Shown: positions 8,668 to 18,045 of the stretch, piece by piece
How the letters are laid out: every line of letters starts with the position of its first letter
Numbering within the stretch: position 1 is the first letter of the stretch
NCBI GenBank assembly: GCA_965223305.1
Contig: CBDCWT010000079.1
Coordinates: 124,001 to 188,000, forward strand
Source of the DNA: CBDCWT01 sp965223305
GTDB taxonomy: Bacteria > Planctomycetota > Planctomycetia > Pirellulales > Pirellulaceae
Reading direction: 5' to 3'
DNA: 64,000 nt
Position numbers and translations under genes: made by a program
Notes under the pieces: model-generated
Databases searched by the model: none
What the model saw: only the letters and a program-made list of their open reading frames with translations
What the model was told of the DNA's origin: nothing

Positions 8668-9498
8668 CTACGCGGCCACGGCAACGGTCCTGGCCGCCGA
8701 GTAGTTCTCGGCGATGCCAACAGCCTGAACGCCCAAGTCCCGCAGACGGGCGGCCACTCCCAGTGTGCTCCCCTCGCTCGTTTTGCGCATGTCGCGAACC
8801 ACGATTGCGGCGTTGACACCACACACACCGTTACGGTTCAAGAGATGGCAGGCCTCGTTGGTCAGTGGACCCAGGTCGAGAATCAGCAGGTCGTAGTTCA
8901 CCGCAATCTCGTCGAATACGCCGCCAACCCCTGCGGGCACCGTCGCCGGAGCTTGGTTTGCCAGGCGTCTTAGGGGCATCACGGTCATCCTATCATTCAG
9001 AGAATTCACGGCTGCCTCGCCCCAGGGTACGCCGCCGCCGGCGACGTCCAGCCACCCGTGGGCGAGGTCGAGACCAAGTCCAGTTGCCAACTGCTGCTGC
9101 GTTAGATCCGCATCAAGCAGTGCAATGTTGGCACCGGTTGCCGCTGCGGCTCGCGCCAAGCATATCGACAGGGTGGTGCTACCCTCGCCGCGCGTGTTGG
9201 AAGTAACTGCCAAGACTTTCAGGCCCTGCCGGCTCGCCTCGAACAACTTGCGCCCCGCGTGGGCGAAGTATTCCTGCTGTTCGTCGATCAAGCGATCGCA
9301 CACCGCCGGCCATCGCAACCGATCGACCTCCCAAACCGGTTTTTGGGGGCTGCTTGGTGCAGTTTCCGGTGCCGGCGGAGGCACAGGCTGCTCAACAGCC
9401 GGTGGCCGCATGTGAACCTCAACATCCAGCTCGTGCCCGCGCGTTTCTCGAGTGACTTCCTCGCGCGGGGGTGCTGGTTCCTGCCGTGCCGGCTCCAA
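8668..9498 (-). CDS. CpsD/CapB/ParA-like ATPase with degenerate P-loop
   Basis: MinD/ParA-superfamily protein resembling the cytoplasmic kinase half of Wzc/CpsD chain-length regulators. The P-loop reads SNTRGEGSTTLSICLARAAA, with Ser where the phosphate-binding Lys of GEGK(S/T)T is expected. The Walker A' Asp is in IALLDADLTQQQLA and Walker B in YDLLILDLGPL. No C-terminal tyrosine cluster is present (ends NYSAARTVAVAA). The only in-frame starts are TTG 9498 and ATG 9411, both in a proline-rich linker. The true N-terminus probably lies in another frame upstream (9534-9713). It may act with the upstream single-pass membrane protein in polysaccharide export. Confidence 0.72.
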   Translation of the reverse strand: MEPARQEPAPPREEVTRETRGHELDVEVHMRPPAVEQPVPPPAPETAPSSPQKPVWEVDRLRWPAVCDRLIDEQQEYFAHAGRKLFEASRQGLKVLAVTSNTRGEGSTTLSICLARAAAATGANIALLDADLTQQQLATGLGLDLAHGWLDVAGGGVPWGEAAVNSLNDRMTVMPLRRLANQAPATVPAGVGGVFDEIAVNYDLLILDLGPLTNEACHLLNRNGVCGVNAAIVVRDMRKTSEGSTLGVAARLRDLGVQAVGIAENYSAARTVAVAA

Positions 9499-9533
9499 GG
9501 GAGTTGGCGGGACAGGCTGCTCGGGCCAAACAG

Positions 9534-9713
9534 CTAGAGTTGCTTTCGTCGGTTGGGTCGGCGGCGACTCGCCGCGGCTGGGACCGTGCGTCGACCGGCA
9601 GGCTGTGGTGTAGGGCTTGGTGCCTGTACCGGAGCCGGCGGTGTGGTTGACAGCGATGAGGTATCGATGGAGAAGCTGATGGCATCAGCGGAGACTTGTT
9701 TGCAATCGCTCAT
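9534..9713 (-). CDS. probable displaced N-terminal segment of the CpsD/ParA-like ATPase
   Basis: From ATG 9713 this frame gives MSDCKQVSADAISFSIDTSS followed by a Pro/Ala-rich stretch (PAPVQAPSPTPQPAG). The downstream ATPase frame carries the same kind of linker (PTPLEPARQEPAPP) and is open upstream without any ATG. Moving from this frame to that one needs one added base at about 9570-9600. The frame itself stops at 9534, giving a 59-residue fragment. It overlaps the 3' end of the upstream gene by 29 nt. Confidence 0.45.
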   Translation of the reverse strand: MSDCKQVSADAISFSIDTSSLSTTPPAPVQAPSPTPQPAGRRTVPAAASRRRPNRRKQL

Positions 9714-10662
9714 GATTTCTCGAAGGGACGGAGGTTGCGATCCGGCGGCCTGGTGCGACGGGTTGTTCGTCACTCGAGCCAGCCCGCAGGCCCAGAATAG
9801 TTGCCAGGGGGCGCCGCTTCTCGTCGTTGGCGTTGGCGCCGTCGTTGTTCCCGGGGTAGCTGACGTTCTTCGCCGGCGATTGGCTGGGAGGAACGTATTG
9901 GTGGCTGTTCGATTCCGTGCCTGAATCGGACGGCCAGCCGGGTTGTGGAAGGTTACTGGGATCTGACGGCCACCCGCTCACGTCCGCTTCCGCGGCCGCT
10001 TGTTGCTGCGACGGTCCCTGAATCGCAGGGCTGGAGGGATGCAGCGGTGGAGGCAACGCGAAGGTGCTGACCGATTCTGCAGTGGACGCAGCCGGCCCCT
10101 GCAAAGGTGCGGACGGATCCGGGGAAGCTGTGGCTGCTGTCGCCGCCGCGGCACCCGTTTCTTCGCTGGCCTCGGCCAGCTGTTGTTGCCCTGGCCAAAG
10201 TTCATTGGGCGGGTCGGCTTCTGTCGTCAGGCCCGAATCCTGAGGCGTCCCGGCCCATCGATCGGTGCCGAGGGAATCCAGATTGTCCTCTTCGCTATCG
10301 GGCATGAAGAGATAGCCGATGCCTACGACGGCCACGAGCACGATCGGGAAGAGCACTCTGGTCGATCGTCGGGCGTCGGGGCTCGCTGTCGTCGTGTTGG
10401 TGGTCTTCGGTCCTTGAGGTTGATGACTGCGGTGAATGCGCCGCTTGCTGCGCCTCGACGAACCGCTCGATTGGTTGGCCACAGGAGGTGCAGTCTTTCG
10501 GTTCCCGGTAGACTGCGGGGCCGGCGGTCTGCTGCTGCTCTGCGGTGGATTCAGATCGGGTATCTTGACCAATACTGGCGCGTCGGCACCGTCGTATTGC
10601 ATAGCTGGCTCAGATGTTGCCCCGGGTACCAGCTTTTTTGATCTGAATTCAGCGTCGCTCAT
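9685..10662 (-). CDS. proline/serine-rich single-pass membrane protein
   Basis: 325 residues, unrecognised family. A basic, low-complexity cytoplasmic N-terminus (SSRRSKRRIHRSHQPQG) precedes one membrane helix (RVLFPIVLVAVVGIGYLFMP, about residues 100-119). A long disordered exterior tail follows, rich in Pro, Ser, Ala and Gln, with repeated GWPSD segments. The second Met (10662, MSDAEFRSKKLVPG) is preferred over Met 10704. It precedes the CpsD/ParA-like gene on the same strand with a 29-nt overlap, so a membrane anchor or adaptor role is possible (inference). Confidence 0.65.
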   Translation of the reverse strand: MSDAEFRSKKLVPGATSEPAMQYDGADAPVLVKIPDLNPPQSSSRPPAPQSTGNRKTAPPVANQSSGSSRRSKRRIHRSHQPQGPKTTNTTTASPDARRSTRVLFPIVLVAVVGIGYLFMPDSEEDNLDSLGTDRWAGTPQDSGLTTEADPPNELWPGQQQLAEASEETGAAAATAATASPDPSAPLQGPAASTAESVSTFALPPPLHPSSPAIQGPSQQQAAAEADVSGWPSDPSNLPQPGWPSDSGTESNSHQYVPPSQSPAKNVSYPGNNDGANANDEKRRPLATILGLRAGSSDEQPVAPGRRIATSVPSRNHERLQTSLR

Positions 10663-11008
10663 CGGTTGTGTCCCGCGCTGGATTGGAAGGAGAAGGCAGT
10701 CCACTTATCGGTTCTAATTGGTTCGATCTTGACCTTTAGATAGGATTTGCTGATTAGTTCGACAGTGGGTCTCGGCAGGCCGAGTTGTGTTGCGGTAGAA
10801 TAGGAAAGTGTACTGCGAGTTCCTCCTGGCATTGCTAGCACAAACCGTCGCGAAAGCAGCGTCGCGGCAGGTTCTTCCGTGAACCTAACTGTCCGTTCGC
10901 AAGCATCTTCTCTGGCTGGTTGGTCGAGGAGTGCGTTGGCAGGCACGGGGCCAAGGTCTTACAGCTTTGTAGGTCAACCTGTCACCGACCACCTCACGCG
11001 TAAACAGA
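10663..11008. other. divergent intergenic region upstream of metH
   Basis: 346 bp between divergent genes. A GAGGAGTGCGTTG string about 85 bp before metH resembles the SAH-riboswitch core, but the closing stem is absent. No cobalamin-riboswitch B12 box was seen. The metH start has no strong Shine-Dalgarno. Confidence 0.4.
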
Positions 11009-14000
11009 ATGAACATGGAGTCTCCCACAGTGTTGCAAGTCGCGAGTTCTGACGTTGTCGAGGAGATCCTTTCGAACCGCATCATGGTGTTGGACGGGGC
11101 AATGGGAACCATGGTGCAGGCCCTGAAGCTCGATGAAGCGGCGATCCGGGGCGACCGATTTCGCGAACATCACAGAGAGCTGAAGAACTTCGTCGACATT
11201 CTGTGCCTCACACACCCCAGAGACGTCACGGAGATTCACTGCAAGTATCTCGAGGCTGGTGCTGATATTGTGGAAACGAACACGTTCGGCGCCAGCGTGG
11301 TGGGAGTGGACGAGTACGATCTGCCTCACGAATTGGTGCGCGAGATCAACTTGGCTGCTGCGCGCTGTGCGCGGGAGGCGGTTGAGCGGTTTCGAGAGCG
11401 GACACCTGACCGACCACGCTTTGTCGCGGGTTCGATCGGCCCGACCACGAAAGCAGCCTCTTTGTCGACGAGTGTCGAGGACGCGGGGTTCCGCGCGATC
11501 ACCTTTGACGAACTAGCCGACTCGTACTACGAGCAGGTTTCGGCGCTGCTCGAGGGTGGTGTGGACCTGCTATTGCCCGAAACGGTCATCGATACGCTGA
11601 ACTTGAAGGCCTGTCTAGTCGCGATTAGCAGGTGTTTCGAGGACCGCGGCAGTTCGGTTCCGGTGATGGTTTCGGCCACCTTTGATCGATCTGGGACAAC
11701 CTTCGTCTCGGGCCAGGGCGTTGAGGGCTTCTGGAATTCAATTTCACACTTTCCGCTGCTTAGCGTGGGGGTCAATTGCGCGCTGGGGCCGGAGTTGATG
11801 CGCCCGTACGTTGAGGAACTTTCTCAGATTGCGTCGGTTAATATCAGTTGCCATCCTAACGCTGGCCTGCCCAACGAGATGGGCGGATACGATTTGACTC
11901 CTGCCAGGATGGCCGAGATGGTCGGCGAGTTCGCTGCGAACGGCTGGATCAACATCATCGGCGGTTGCTGTGGCACAACCCCCGATCATATCCGCGCGAT
12001 TTCCGAGGTCGTGCACGAGTGCTCTCCACACGCTCATTCGGTCGTCAAACCTTACACGCGGTTAAGTGGAACTCAGGCGCTTACCTTACGAGAAGACAGC
12101 AATTTTCTCGCCATAGGCGAGCGGACCAACGTGACGGGTTCCAGGCGCTTTGCACGTTTGATCCGTGAAGAGAACTTTGAAGCTGCGGTCGAGGTTGCGC
12201 GGCAGCAGGTCGAGGGCGGAGCCGCGGTGATCGATATCAACATGGACGCAGATCTGCTCGACAGCGAAGAGGCGATGACTCGTTTCTTGCATTTGATTGC
12301 CGGCGAGCCGGATATCGCCAAGGTTCCGGTGATGCTGGACAGCTCTCGCTGGTCCGTACTTGAGGCCGGGTTAAAGTGCGTGCAGGGCAAGGCGATTGTG
12401 AACTCGATCAGTCTGAAGGATGGCGAAGAGGAGTTCCTCCGCCGCGCTAGGATCGTGCGGCGCTATGGCGCCGCAGTGGTGGTCATGGCGTTTGATGAAC
12501 AGGGTCAGGCCACAGAGACCGCCGACAAAGTTCGCATCTGCCGGCGAGCGTATCAGCTGTTGACGGAGGAAGCTGGCTTTCCACCGGAGGACATCGTCTT
12601 CGATCCGAACATTCTGACGGTTGCCACAGGTATCGAAGAACACGACAACTACGCTGTCAACTTCATCAAGGCAACGCGGCTCATCAAGCAAGAGTGCCCG
12701 GGAGCGAAGATCTCGGGAGGCGTCAGCAACATCTCCTTCTCGTTCCGCGGTAACGACACCGTTCGTGAAGCGATGCATTCTGCTTTCTTGTATCACGCCA
12801 TCCGCGCGGGGCTTGATATGGGAATTGTCAACGCGGGTCAGCTGGCGGTCTACGAGGAAATCCCGCCCGACCTGCTCCAACGCGTTGAAGACGTCTTGCT
12901 GAATCGCCGTCCGGACGCAACCGAACGGCTGCTGGAAATTGCGGATTCGGTCAAGGGCTCCGGTTCGACCTGCAAATCGGAGGATCTCGCGTGGCGGGAG
13001 GCTGCTGTTGAGGAGAGGATCAAATACGCCCTGGTGCGCGGCATCGACCGGTTTATCGAAGACGACGTCGAACAGGTGAGGCAGCAATACGAACGCTGCT
13101 TGCAGATCATCGAAGGGCCGCTCATGGACGGCATGTCGACAGTCGGCGATCTGTTCGGAGCCGGCAAGATGTTTTTGCCCCAGGTCGTCAAGTCCGCACG
13201 AGTCATGAAAAAGGCAGTGGCCTATCTGTTGCCGTTCATGGAACAGGAAAAAATTGCAGCCGGCTTGGCGCTCGATGCGGCTCGCGGCACCGTGCTGCTC
13301 GCCACGGTCAAGGGGGATGTTCACGACATCGGGAAGAACATCGTGGGGGTGGTGTTGGGCTGCAACAACTACCGCGTAATTGATCTCGGTGTCATGGTAT
13401 CGTGCGAGAAGATCCTGGAAGCCGCTGTGGAACACGAGGTCGACATGATCGGCCTATCGGGCTTGATCACACCGAGTCTGGACGAAATGGTCCATAATGC
13501 CAAAGAGCTTCAGCGACGTGGCTTGCGGATCCCACTGCTGATCGGGGGCGCCACGACAAGCGCCAAACATACGGCGGTGAAGATCGCCCCGGAATATGAT
13601 GAGCCCACGATTCACGTGCTCGATGCGTCGCGGAGCGTGGGTGTCGTTGATCAATTGATGGGGCAGCAGTCTCGGGAGGAGCTCGCCGCAAAAAACCGAC
13701 AACTTCAACAGCAGTTGGTCGATTCGTACCAGCAGCGACAGGTCCAATTGGTCTCCTACTCAGAAGCCAAGCAAAGTCGTTTCCAAACGGACTGGCAGGC
13801 CATTCAGATTGACGAACCCGAGTTCCTAGGCGCTCGAGCTCTAGACGTATCGCTCGACCAGATCATTCCCTTTATTGACTGGTCTCCCTTCTTCCTGGCC
13901 TGGGAACTGAAGGGCAAGTACCCCAAGATTCTGCGGGATCCGATTTTGGGCAATGCGGCGCAGGAGCTGATGCAGCATGCGGAAGAGCTGCTCGCGCGAA

Positions 14001-14716
14001 TCGTCGGGGAGCGGCGACTGACAGCCCGAGCGGTCTACGGATTCTGGCCGGCAGCAGCGGATGGTGACGACGTCGTGCTCTTCGGCGACGAGCAGCGTTC
14101 TGAACAGGTAGCGCGATTCCCGATGCTCCGCCAGCAATGGGCCCGGCGTGGGCAGACGGTTTTCCGCAGCCTGTCAGACTATGTAGCGCCGCTGGAATCC
14201 GGACGGGAGGACTACATCGGAGCGTTCGTGGTCACCGCCGGAATTGGGGCGGACGAGCTATGTGCCGAGTTCGACGCCGCCCACGACGACTACAACTCGA
14301 TCATGGTCAAGGCGCTGGCGGATCGCTTGGCGGAGGCGTTGGCCGAGTGGCTGCACCACCGTGCCCGGCAGGAGTGGGGGTATGGTCGGGCAGAGGACCT
14401 CTCGAGTGATGAGCTGATCGCCGAGAAGTATCGAGGGATTCGCCCGGCTCCCGGCTATCCAGCTTGCCCGGACCACTCGCAAAAACAGCAGCTGTTCGAA
14501 CTGCTCGACGCCCAGCAGCAGACCGGCGTATCGTTGACGGACTCGTTCGCGATGTTACCCGCTGCCAGTGTCTGTGGCTTTTACTTTGCGCACCCCGAGG
14601 CCCGCTACTTCGCGGTCGACCGCATTTCCCGCGACCAACTCGAGGACAATGCTCGCCGTCAGGGTATTCCGGTCTCGAAAGCCGAACGCTGGCTCCGCCC
14701 ACTACTGGGCGGCTGA
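11009..14716 (+). CDS. metH: cobalamin-dependent methionine synthase
   Basis: Transfers methyl from methyl-tetrahydrofolate through cobalamin to homocysteine. At 1235 residues it has the full four-module architecture. The homocysteine domain (about 1-330) carries zinc Cys257 (GVNCALG) and Cys320-Cys321 (GGCCGTTPDHI). The folate domain follows (about 350-620; NVTGSRRFARL, DINMDADLLDSEEAM). The cobalamin domain has the axial His at about 772 in KGDVHDIGKNIVGVVLGCN. The C-terminal reactivation domain includes FWPAAADGDDV and RYFAVDRISRDQLEDNARR. No MetE is seen in the window. Confidence 0.98.
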   Translation: MNMESPTVLQVASSDVVEEILSNRIMVLDGAMGTMVQALKLDEAAIRGDRFREHHRELKNFVDILCLTHPRDVTEIHCKYLEAGADIVETNTFGASVVGVDEYDLPHELVREINLAAARCAREAVERFRERTPDRPRFVAGSIGPTTKAASLSTSVEDAGFRAITFDELADSYYEQVSALLEGGVDLLLPETVIDTLNLKACLVAISRCFEDRGSSVPVMVSATFDRSGTTFVSGQGVEGFWNSISHFPLLSVGVNCALGPELMRPYVEELSQIASVNISCHPNAGLPNEMGGYDLTPARMAEMVGEFAANGWINIIGGCCGTTPDHIRAISEVVHECSPHAHSVVKPYTRLSGTQALTLREDSNFLAIGERTNVTGSRRFARLIREENFEAAVEVARQQVEGGAAVIDINMDADLLDSEEAMTRFLHLIAGEPDIAKVPVMLDSSRWSVLEAGLKCVQGKAIVNSISLKDGEEEFLRRARIVRRYGAAVVVMAFDEQGQATETADKVRICRRAYQLLTEEAGFPPEDIVFDPNILTVATGIEEHDNYAVNFIKATRLIKQECPGAKISGGVSNISFSFRGNDTVREAMHSAFLYHAIRAGLDMGIVNAGQLAVYEEIPPDLLQRVEDVLLNRRPDATERLLEIADSVKGSGSTCKSEDLAWREAAVEERIKYALVRGIDRFIEDDVEQVRQQYERCLQIIEGPLMDGMSTVGDLFGAGKMFLPQVVKSARVMKKAVAYLLPFMEQEKIAAGLALDAARGTVLLATVKGDVHDIGKNIVGVVLGCNNYRVIDLGVMVSCEKILEAAVEHEVDMIGLSGLITPSLDEMVHNAKELQRRGLRIPLLIGGATTSAKHTAVKIAPEYDEPTIHVLDASRSVGVVDQLMGQQSREELAAKNRQLQQQLVDSYQQRQVQLVSYSEAKQSRFQTDWQAIQIDEPEFLGARALDVSLDQIIPFIDWSPFFLAWELKGKYPKILRDPILGNAAQELMQHAEELLARIVGERRLTARAVYGFWPAAADGDDVVLFGDEQRSEQVARFPMLRQQWARRGQTVFRSLSDYVAPLESGREDYIGAFVVTAGIGADELCAEFDAAHDDYNSIMVKALADRLAEALAEWLHHRARQEWGYGRAEDLSSDELIAEKYRGIRPAPGYPACPDHSQKQQLFELLDAQQQTGVSLTDSFAMLPAASVCGFYFAHPEARYFAVDRISRDQLEDNARRQGIPVSKAERWLRPLLGG

Positions 14717-14848
14717 GGGACGCCGTTAAGGCCTTCTTGTAGCCGAATTCGCCAGAATTTGGACGGATCGGCAGTCCACCAAACTCCGGCGAGTTCTACG
14801 ATTGGGTAGGGGGCGGAACGTCGGGGAAAACTCCTTCACGGCGTTGCT

Positions 14849-14888
14849 ACTCACCCCGCTAGGCTTGCCGGGCGAGGCAGGGGAGAGT
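14849..14888. repeat. imperfect GC-rich hairpin after metH
   Basis: ACTC-a-CCCC at 14849 pairs with GGGG-a-GAGT ending at 14888 around a GC-rich loop. It shares the 14-mer GCGAGGCAGGGGAG and a following GTCGGCAA with the thyA/folA intergenic stem-loop, so both belong to one dispersed family. It lies between convergent genes and could help termination. Confidence 0.35.
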
Positions 14889-14910
14889 GGGCAGAAGTCG
14901 GCAAGCTGTG

Positions 14911-15921
14911 CTACTTCCCGTAGTACTCGCGGTACCAAGCTACGAAACGTTCGATGCCGGTCCGCAGCGGCGTGGCCGGGCGAAAGCCGACATCGCGGCT
15001 CAGATCTTCGACGTCAGCGAACGTCGCCGGGACATCGCCTGGCTGCATGGGCAGCATGTTTTTTTCTGCCTTCACACCGAGGGCGGACTCGAGCGTTTCA
15101 ATGAACTCCAGCAGCTCCACGGGGTCGTGGTTGCCGATGTTGTAGATCTTGTAAGGGGCACGGCTCGTGCCGGGATCGGGGGCGGACCCTGACCAATCGG
15201 GATTCGGCTCGGCAGTTCGATCGGCCACGCGCACGATCCCTTCGACGATGTCATCGACGTAGGTGAAGTCGCGCCGCATACGTCCCTCGTTGAAGACGTC
15301 GATCGGCTTGCCCGCCAAGATTGCCTCGGTGAACAGGAACAACGCCATGTCGGGTCGCCCCCACGGGCCGTAGACTGTGAAGAATCGCAGCCCCGTTGTG
15401 GGCAGTCCATACAAGTGGCTATACGAGTGCGCCATCAATTCGTTCGATTTCTTTGACGCGGCGTAGAGGCTGTACGGATGGTCGACGTTGTCGTGCACTG
15501 AGAACGGCATCTCCGTGTTCGCCCCGTAGACGGAGCTAGAGGAGGCGTAAACAAGGTGTTTGACGTTGGTATGACGGCAGCCTTCGAGCACATTCAAGAA
15601 TCCGACCAAATTGCTGTCGATGTACGCGCGCGGGTTTTCCAGCGAGTACCGCACGCCGGCTTGCGCCGCCAGATTGACGACGATATCGAATTCTCCAGCG
15701 GAGAATAGCTGCGTCATTTGGGCATCGTCGGCCAAGTCGATGCGTTGGAAGCGAAAAGCGGGGTGGTCCATCAGCAGCGCCAAGCGATCTTCTTTGAGAC
15801 GAACGCTATAGTAGTCGTTCAGGTTGTCGACGCCGACGACCTGATCGCCTCGCGCCAGCAGCTTGTGGCTCAGATGGGAACCGATGAAGCCGGCGGCACC
15901 GGTGACTAGGATCTTGTTCAT
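14911..15921 (-). CDS. UDP-glucuronate 4-epimerase family protein (SDR)
   Basis: Extended short-chain dehydrogenase, 336 residues, most like UDP-glucuronate 4-epimerases that make UDP-galacturonate for capsule or LPS. The NAD-binding GAAGFIGSHL is at residues 8-17. The catalytic Ser/Tyr/Lys lie in YASSSSVYG and YAASKKSNE. TVYGPWGRPDMALFLFT and EGRMRRDFTYVDDIVEGIV are characteristic of this subgroup. It starts 2 bp after glmS ends, so both sit in one envelope-sugar operon. The exact substrate is inferred from subgroup motifs. Confidence 0.87.
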   Translation of the reverse strand: MNKILVTGAAGFIGSHLSHKLLARGDQVVGVDNLNDYYSVRLKEDRLALLMDHPAFRFQRIDLADDAQMTQLFSAGEFDIVVNLAAQAGVRYSLENPRAYIDSNLVGFLNVLEGCRHTNVKHLVYASSSSVYGANTEMPFSVHDNVDHPYSLYAASKKSNELMAHSYSHLYGLPTTGLRFFTVYGPWGRPDMALFLFTEAILAGKPIDVFNEGRMRRDFTYVDDIVEGIVRVADRTAEPNPDWSGSAPDPGTSRAPYKIYNIGNHDPVELLEFIETLESALGVKAEKNMLPMQPGDVPATFADVEDLSRDVGFRPATPLRTGIERFVAWYREYYGK

Positions 15922-15923
15922 GC

Positions 15924-17792
15924 TTATTCGACGGTGACACTCTTAGCCAGATTGCGAGGCTTATCGACATCGCAGCCTCGAATCAAGGCCACATGGTAGG
16001 ACAGCAATTGCAGAGGAATGATGCTGACCAGCGGCTGGAGGAACTCCTCCACCTGGGGCACCGCGATGATATCATCTGCTAAGCCAGCAATCCGGTCATC
16101 ACCGTCTTCGACGATGGCGATCACTGGCCCGCCGCGGGCTTTGACTTCTTCGACGTTCGCCATCACCTTCTCGTAGATGAAGCCTTTGGGCACGATGAAG
16201 ACGCTGGGCGTATTTTCATCGACAAGAGCGATCGGCCCATGTTTCATCTCGGCGGCCGGGTAGCCTTCGGCGTGAATGTAGCTGATTTCCTTCAGCTTTA
16301 GGGCGCCTTCCAGAGCGGTCGGGAAGTTGTGCTGCCGGCCGAGATAGAGGAAGTTATTTGCCTGCGCGTATTTGTTGGCGATTCGTTTCACCTCCTCGTC
16401 CGTCTTGAGGGCCGCGCGCACGCGGTCCGGCAACCTTTCCATGTTCTCCAAGACGCGCCTGCCTGCGCCGAAGCTGAGGTGTCGCATTCTCCCGAAAAAG
16501 AGCGACAACATCGCCAGTATCGCGCACTGGGAAGTGTACGCTTTGGTGGAGGCGACGCCGATTTCGGGTCCCGCATGCAGATAGATGCCACCGTCCGCTT
16601 CTTGCGCAATGCTACTACCTACGACGTTGCAGATTGCTAACGTGCGATGTCCCTTTCGTTTCATCTCCCGCAAAGCACCCAACGTATCGGCCGTTTCGCC
16701 GCTCTGGGAAATCGCGAAGACGAGCGTATCCGACTCGACGGGTGGATTCCGGTACCGCAACTCGCTGGCATACTCCACTTCGACGGGAATCCGTGCGAAC
16801 TCCTCGAGCAGGTACTCGCCGTAGAGAGCCGCGTGCCAACTCGTCCCACAGGCCGTCAGGATGATGCGGTTGACCGAACGCAGTTGCTGCGGTGTCAAGT
16901 TCAACCCGCCGAAAGTGGCCGTAGCATCGTCCTCGTTCACATGACCCCGCATTGCGTTCGTCAAGGAATCGGGTTGTTCGTGGATTTCCTTCAACATGTA
17001 GTGAGGGAAGGCGCCCAGCGCTACGTCGTTCGACTCCACCTGGAGCTGTTCGACGTTGTGCTGCACCAGCCCCAGATCCCGATGTTTGATGCTCAACGAG
17101 TCTTTGGTGATAACCGCCAGCTGGTGGTCGGTCAGGTAGACGATCTTGTCCGTGTAGCCGGCCAGTGGCGAGGCGTCGCTGGCCAGATAGTGTTCGCCGG
17201 CACCAATGCCAACGACCAACGGGCTGCCGAGCCGGGCGGCGATGATCACACCCGGATAGTCGCGAAACAAAATCGCCAACCCATAGGTTCCGCGCAGCTG
17301 AGACAATGCCGTGCTGACCGCGGTGACCAGATGTCCATAAGGATCCGAAGCGTCTGTCTCCGACAGGTCCACATTTTCCAGCGCCGCGGCGACCAGGTGG
17401 GCGATGACCTCGGTGTCCGTTGCCGATTGAAAGGCGTGTCCTTCGCTCTCTAGTCTGGACTTGAGAGCCTGAAAGTTCTCGATGACGCCGTTGTGGACCA
17501 GGCTGACGACCTGTCCTGGACTGCTGTGAGGATGCGCGTTCTCGTCCGTAGCCGCCCCGTGGGTCGCCCAGCGAGTATGCCCGATGCCGACCGAGCCCGA
17601 TTGGGGCTTCTCCGCGAGCGCCTTTGCCAAGGCGTCGATGCGGCCTGCGGTCTTGGTAACGTTGATCCGCCGATTACCGTTAGCAACCGCAATTCCAGCA
17701 CTATCGTAACCCCGGTATTCCAAGCGACGAAGCCCTTCCAAGAGGTACTCGCTGGCTTCTCCGGTACCCACATATCCGACGATGCCACACAT
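15924..17792 (-). CDS. glmS: glutamine--fructose-6-phosphate aminotransferase (isomerizing)
   Basis: First committed step of UDP-GlcNAc synthesis: fructose-6-P plus glutamine gives glucosamine-6-P. The N-terminal Ntn glutaminase domain has Cys2 (MCGIVGYVG), GIGHTRWATHG and SLVHNGVIEN. Two SIS domains follow (TACGTSWHAALYG, ISQSGETADTLGAL, LKEISYIHAEGYPAAEMKHG). The C-terminus ends KPRNLAKSVTVE as in typical GlmS. Length is 622 residues. No glmS ribozyme core was recognised upstream. It is divergent from the sugar dehydrogenase at 18046. Confidence 0.97.
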   Translation of the reverse strand: MCGIVGYVGTGEASEYLLEGLRRLEYRGYDSAGIAVANGNRRINVTKTAGRIDALAKALAEKPQSGSVGIGHTRWATHGAATDENAHPHSSPGQVVSLVHNGVIENFQALKSRLESEGHAFQSATDTEVIAHLVAAALENVDLSETDASDPYGHLVTAVSTALSQLRGTYGLAILFRDYPGVIIAARLGSPLVVGIGAGEHYLASDASPLAGYTDKIVYLTDHQLAVITKDSLSIKHRDLGLVQHNVEQLQVESNDVALGAFPHYMLKEIHEQPDSLTNAMRGHVNEDDATATFGGLNLTPQQLRSVNRIILTACGTSWHAALYGEYLLEEFARIPVEVEYASELRYRNPPVESDTLVFAISQSGETADTLGALREMKRKGHRTLAICNVVGSSIAQEADGGIYLHAGPEIGVASTKAYTSQCAILAMLSLFFGRMRHLSFGAGRRVLENMERLPDRVRAALKTDEEVKRIANKYAQANNFLYLGRQHNFPTALEGALKLKEISYIHAEGYPAAEMKHGPIALVDENTPSVFIVPKGFIYEKVMANVEEVKARGGPVIAIVEDGDDRIAGLADDIIAVPQVEEFLQPLVSIIPLQLLSYHVALIRGCDVDKPRNLAKSVTVE

Positions 17793-18045
17793 TTGACTGG
17801 TAACTCCTTGGCCTACCTAGACGACTGCCCAATTTCCCGCGCGGGCGGCATACACAGAACCCTAGCTCGTGGCCACGTGCCAACGGACTATCCAGATCAA
17901 TATACGTTCTTCCTTGCTGTATTGTATAATTGAGTCCACACCGAAGGGCTCTGCCTCCTCTCCTTGCGAGTCGTTCCCGGTCTCGCCAAAGCACCTGTTA
18001 CAACTGCTAGCAACCTTCCAGCCAAATCACGCGGAGAACCTGAGA

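Noticed and set aside
10900..10990. SAH-riboswitch-like string GAGGAGTGCGTTG upstream of metH
   Set aside because: The core letters resemble the consensus, but the flanking P1 stem (GGTCGAG with a matching CTCGACC) and the downstream CAGGCTCG element are not present.
12371..13435. 354-residue open frame antisense to metH
   Set aside because: It lies wholly within the cobalamin and folate domains of metH, which is unambiguous on the plus strand.
17793..18045. TATAAT-like box (near 17927) as the promoter of the sugar dehydrogenase
   Set aside because: TATAAT is present but no acceptable -35 hexamer lies 16-18 bp upstream.
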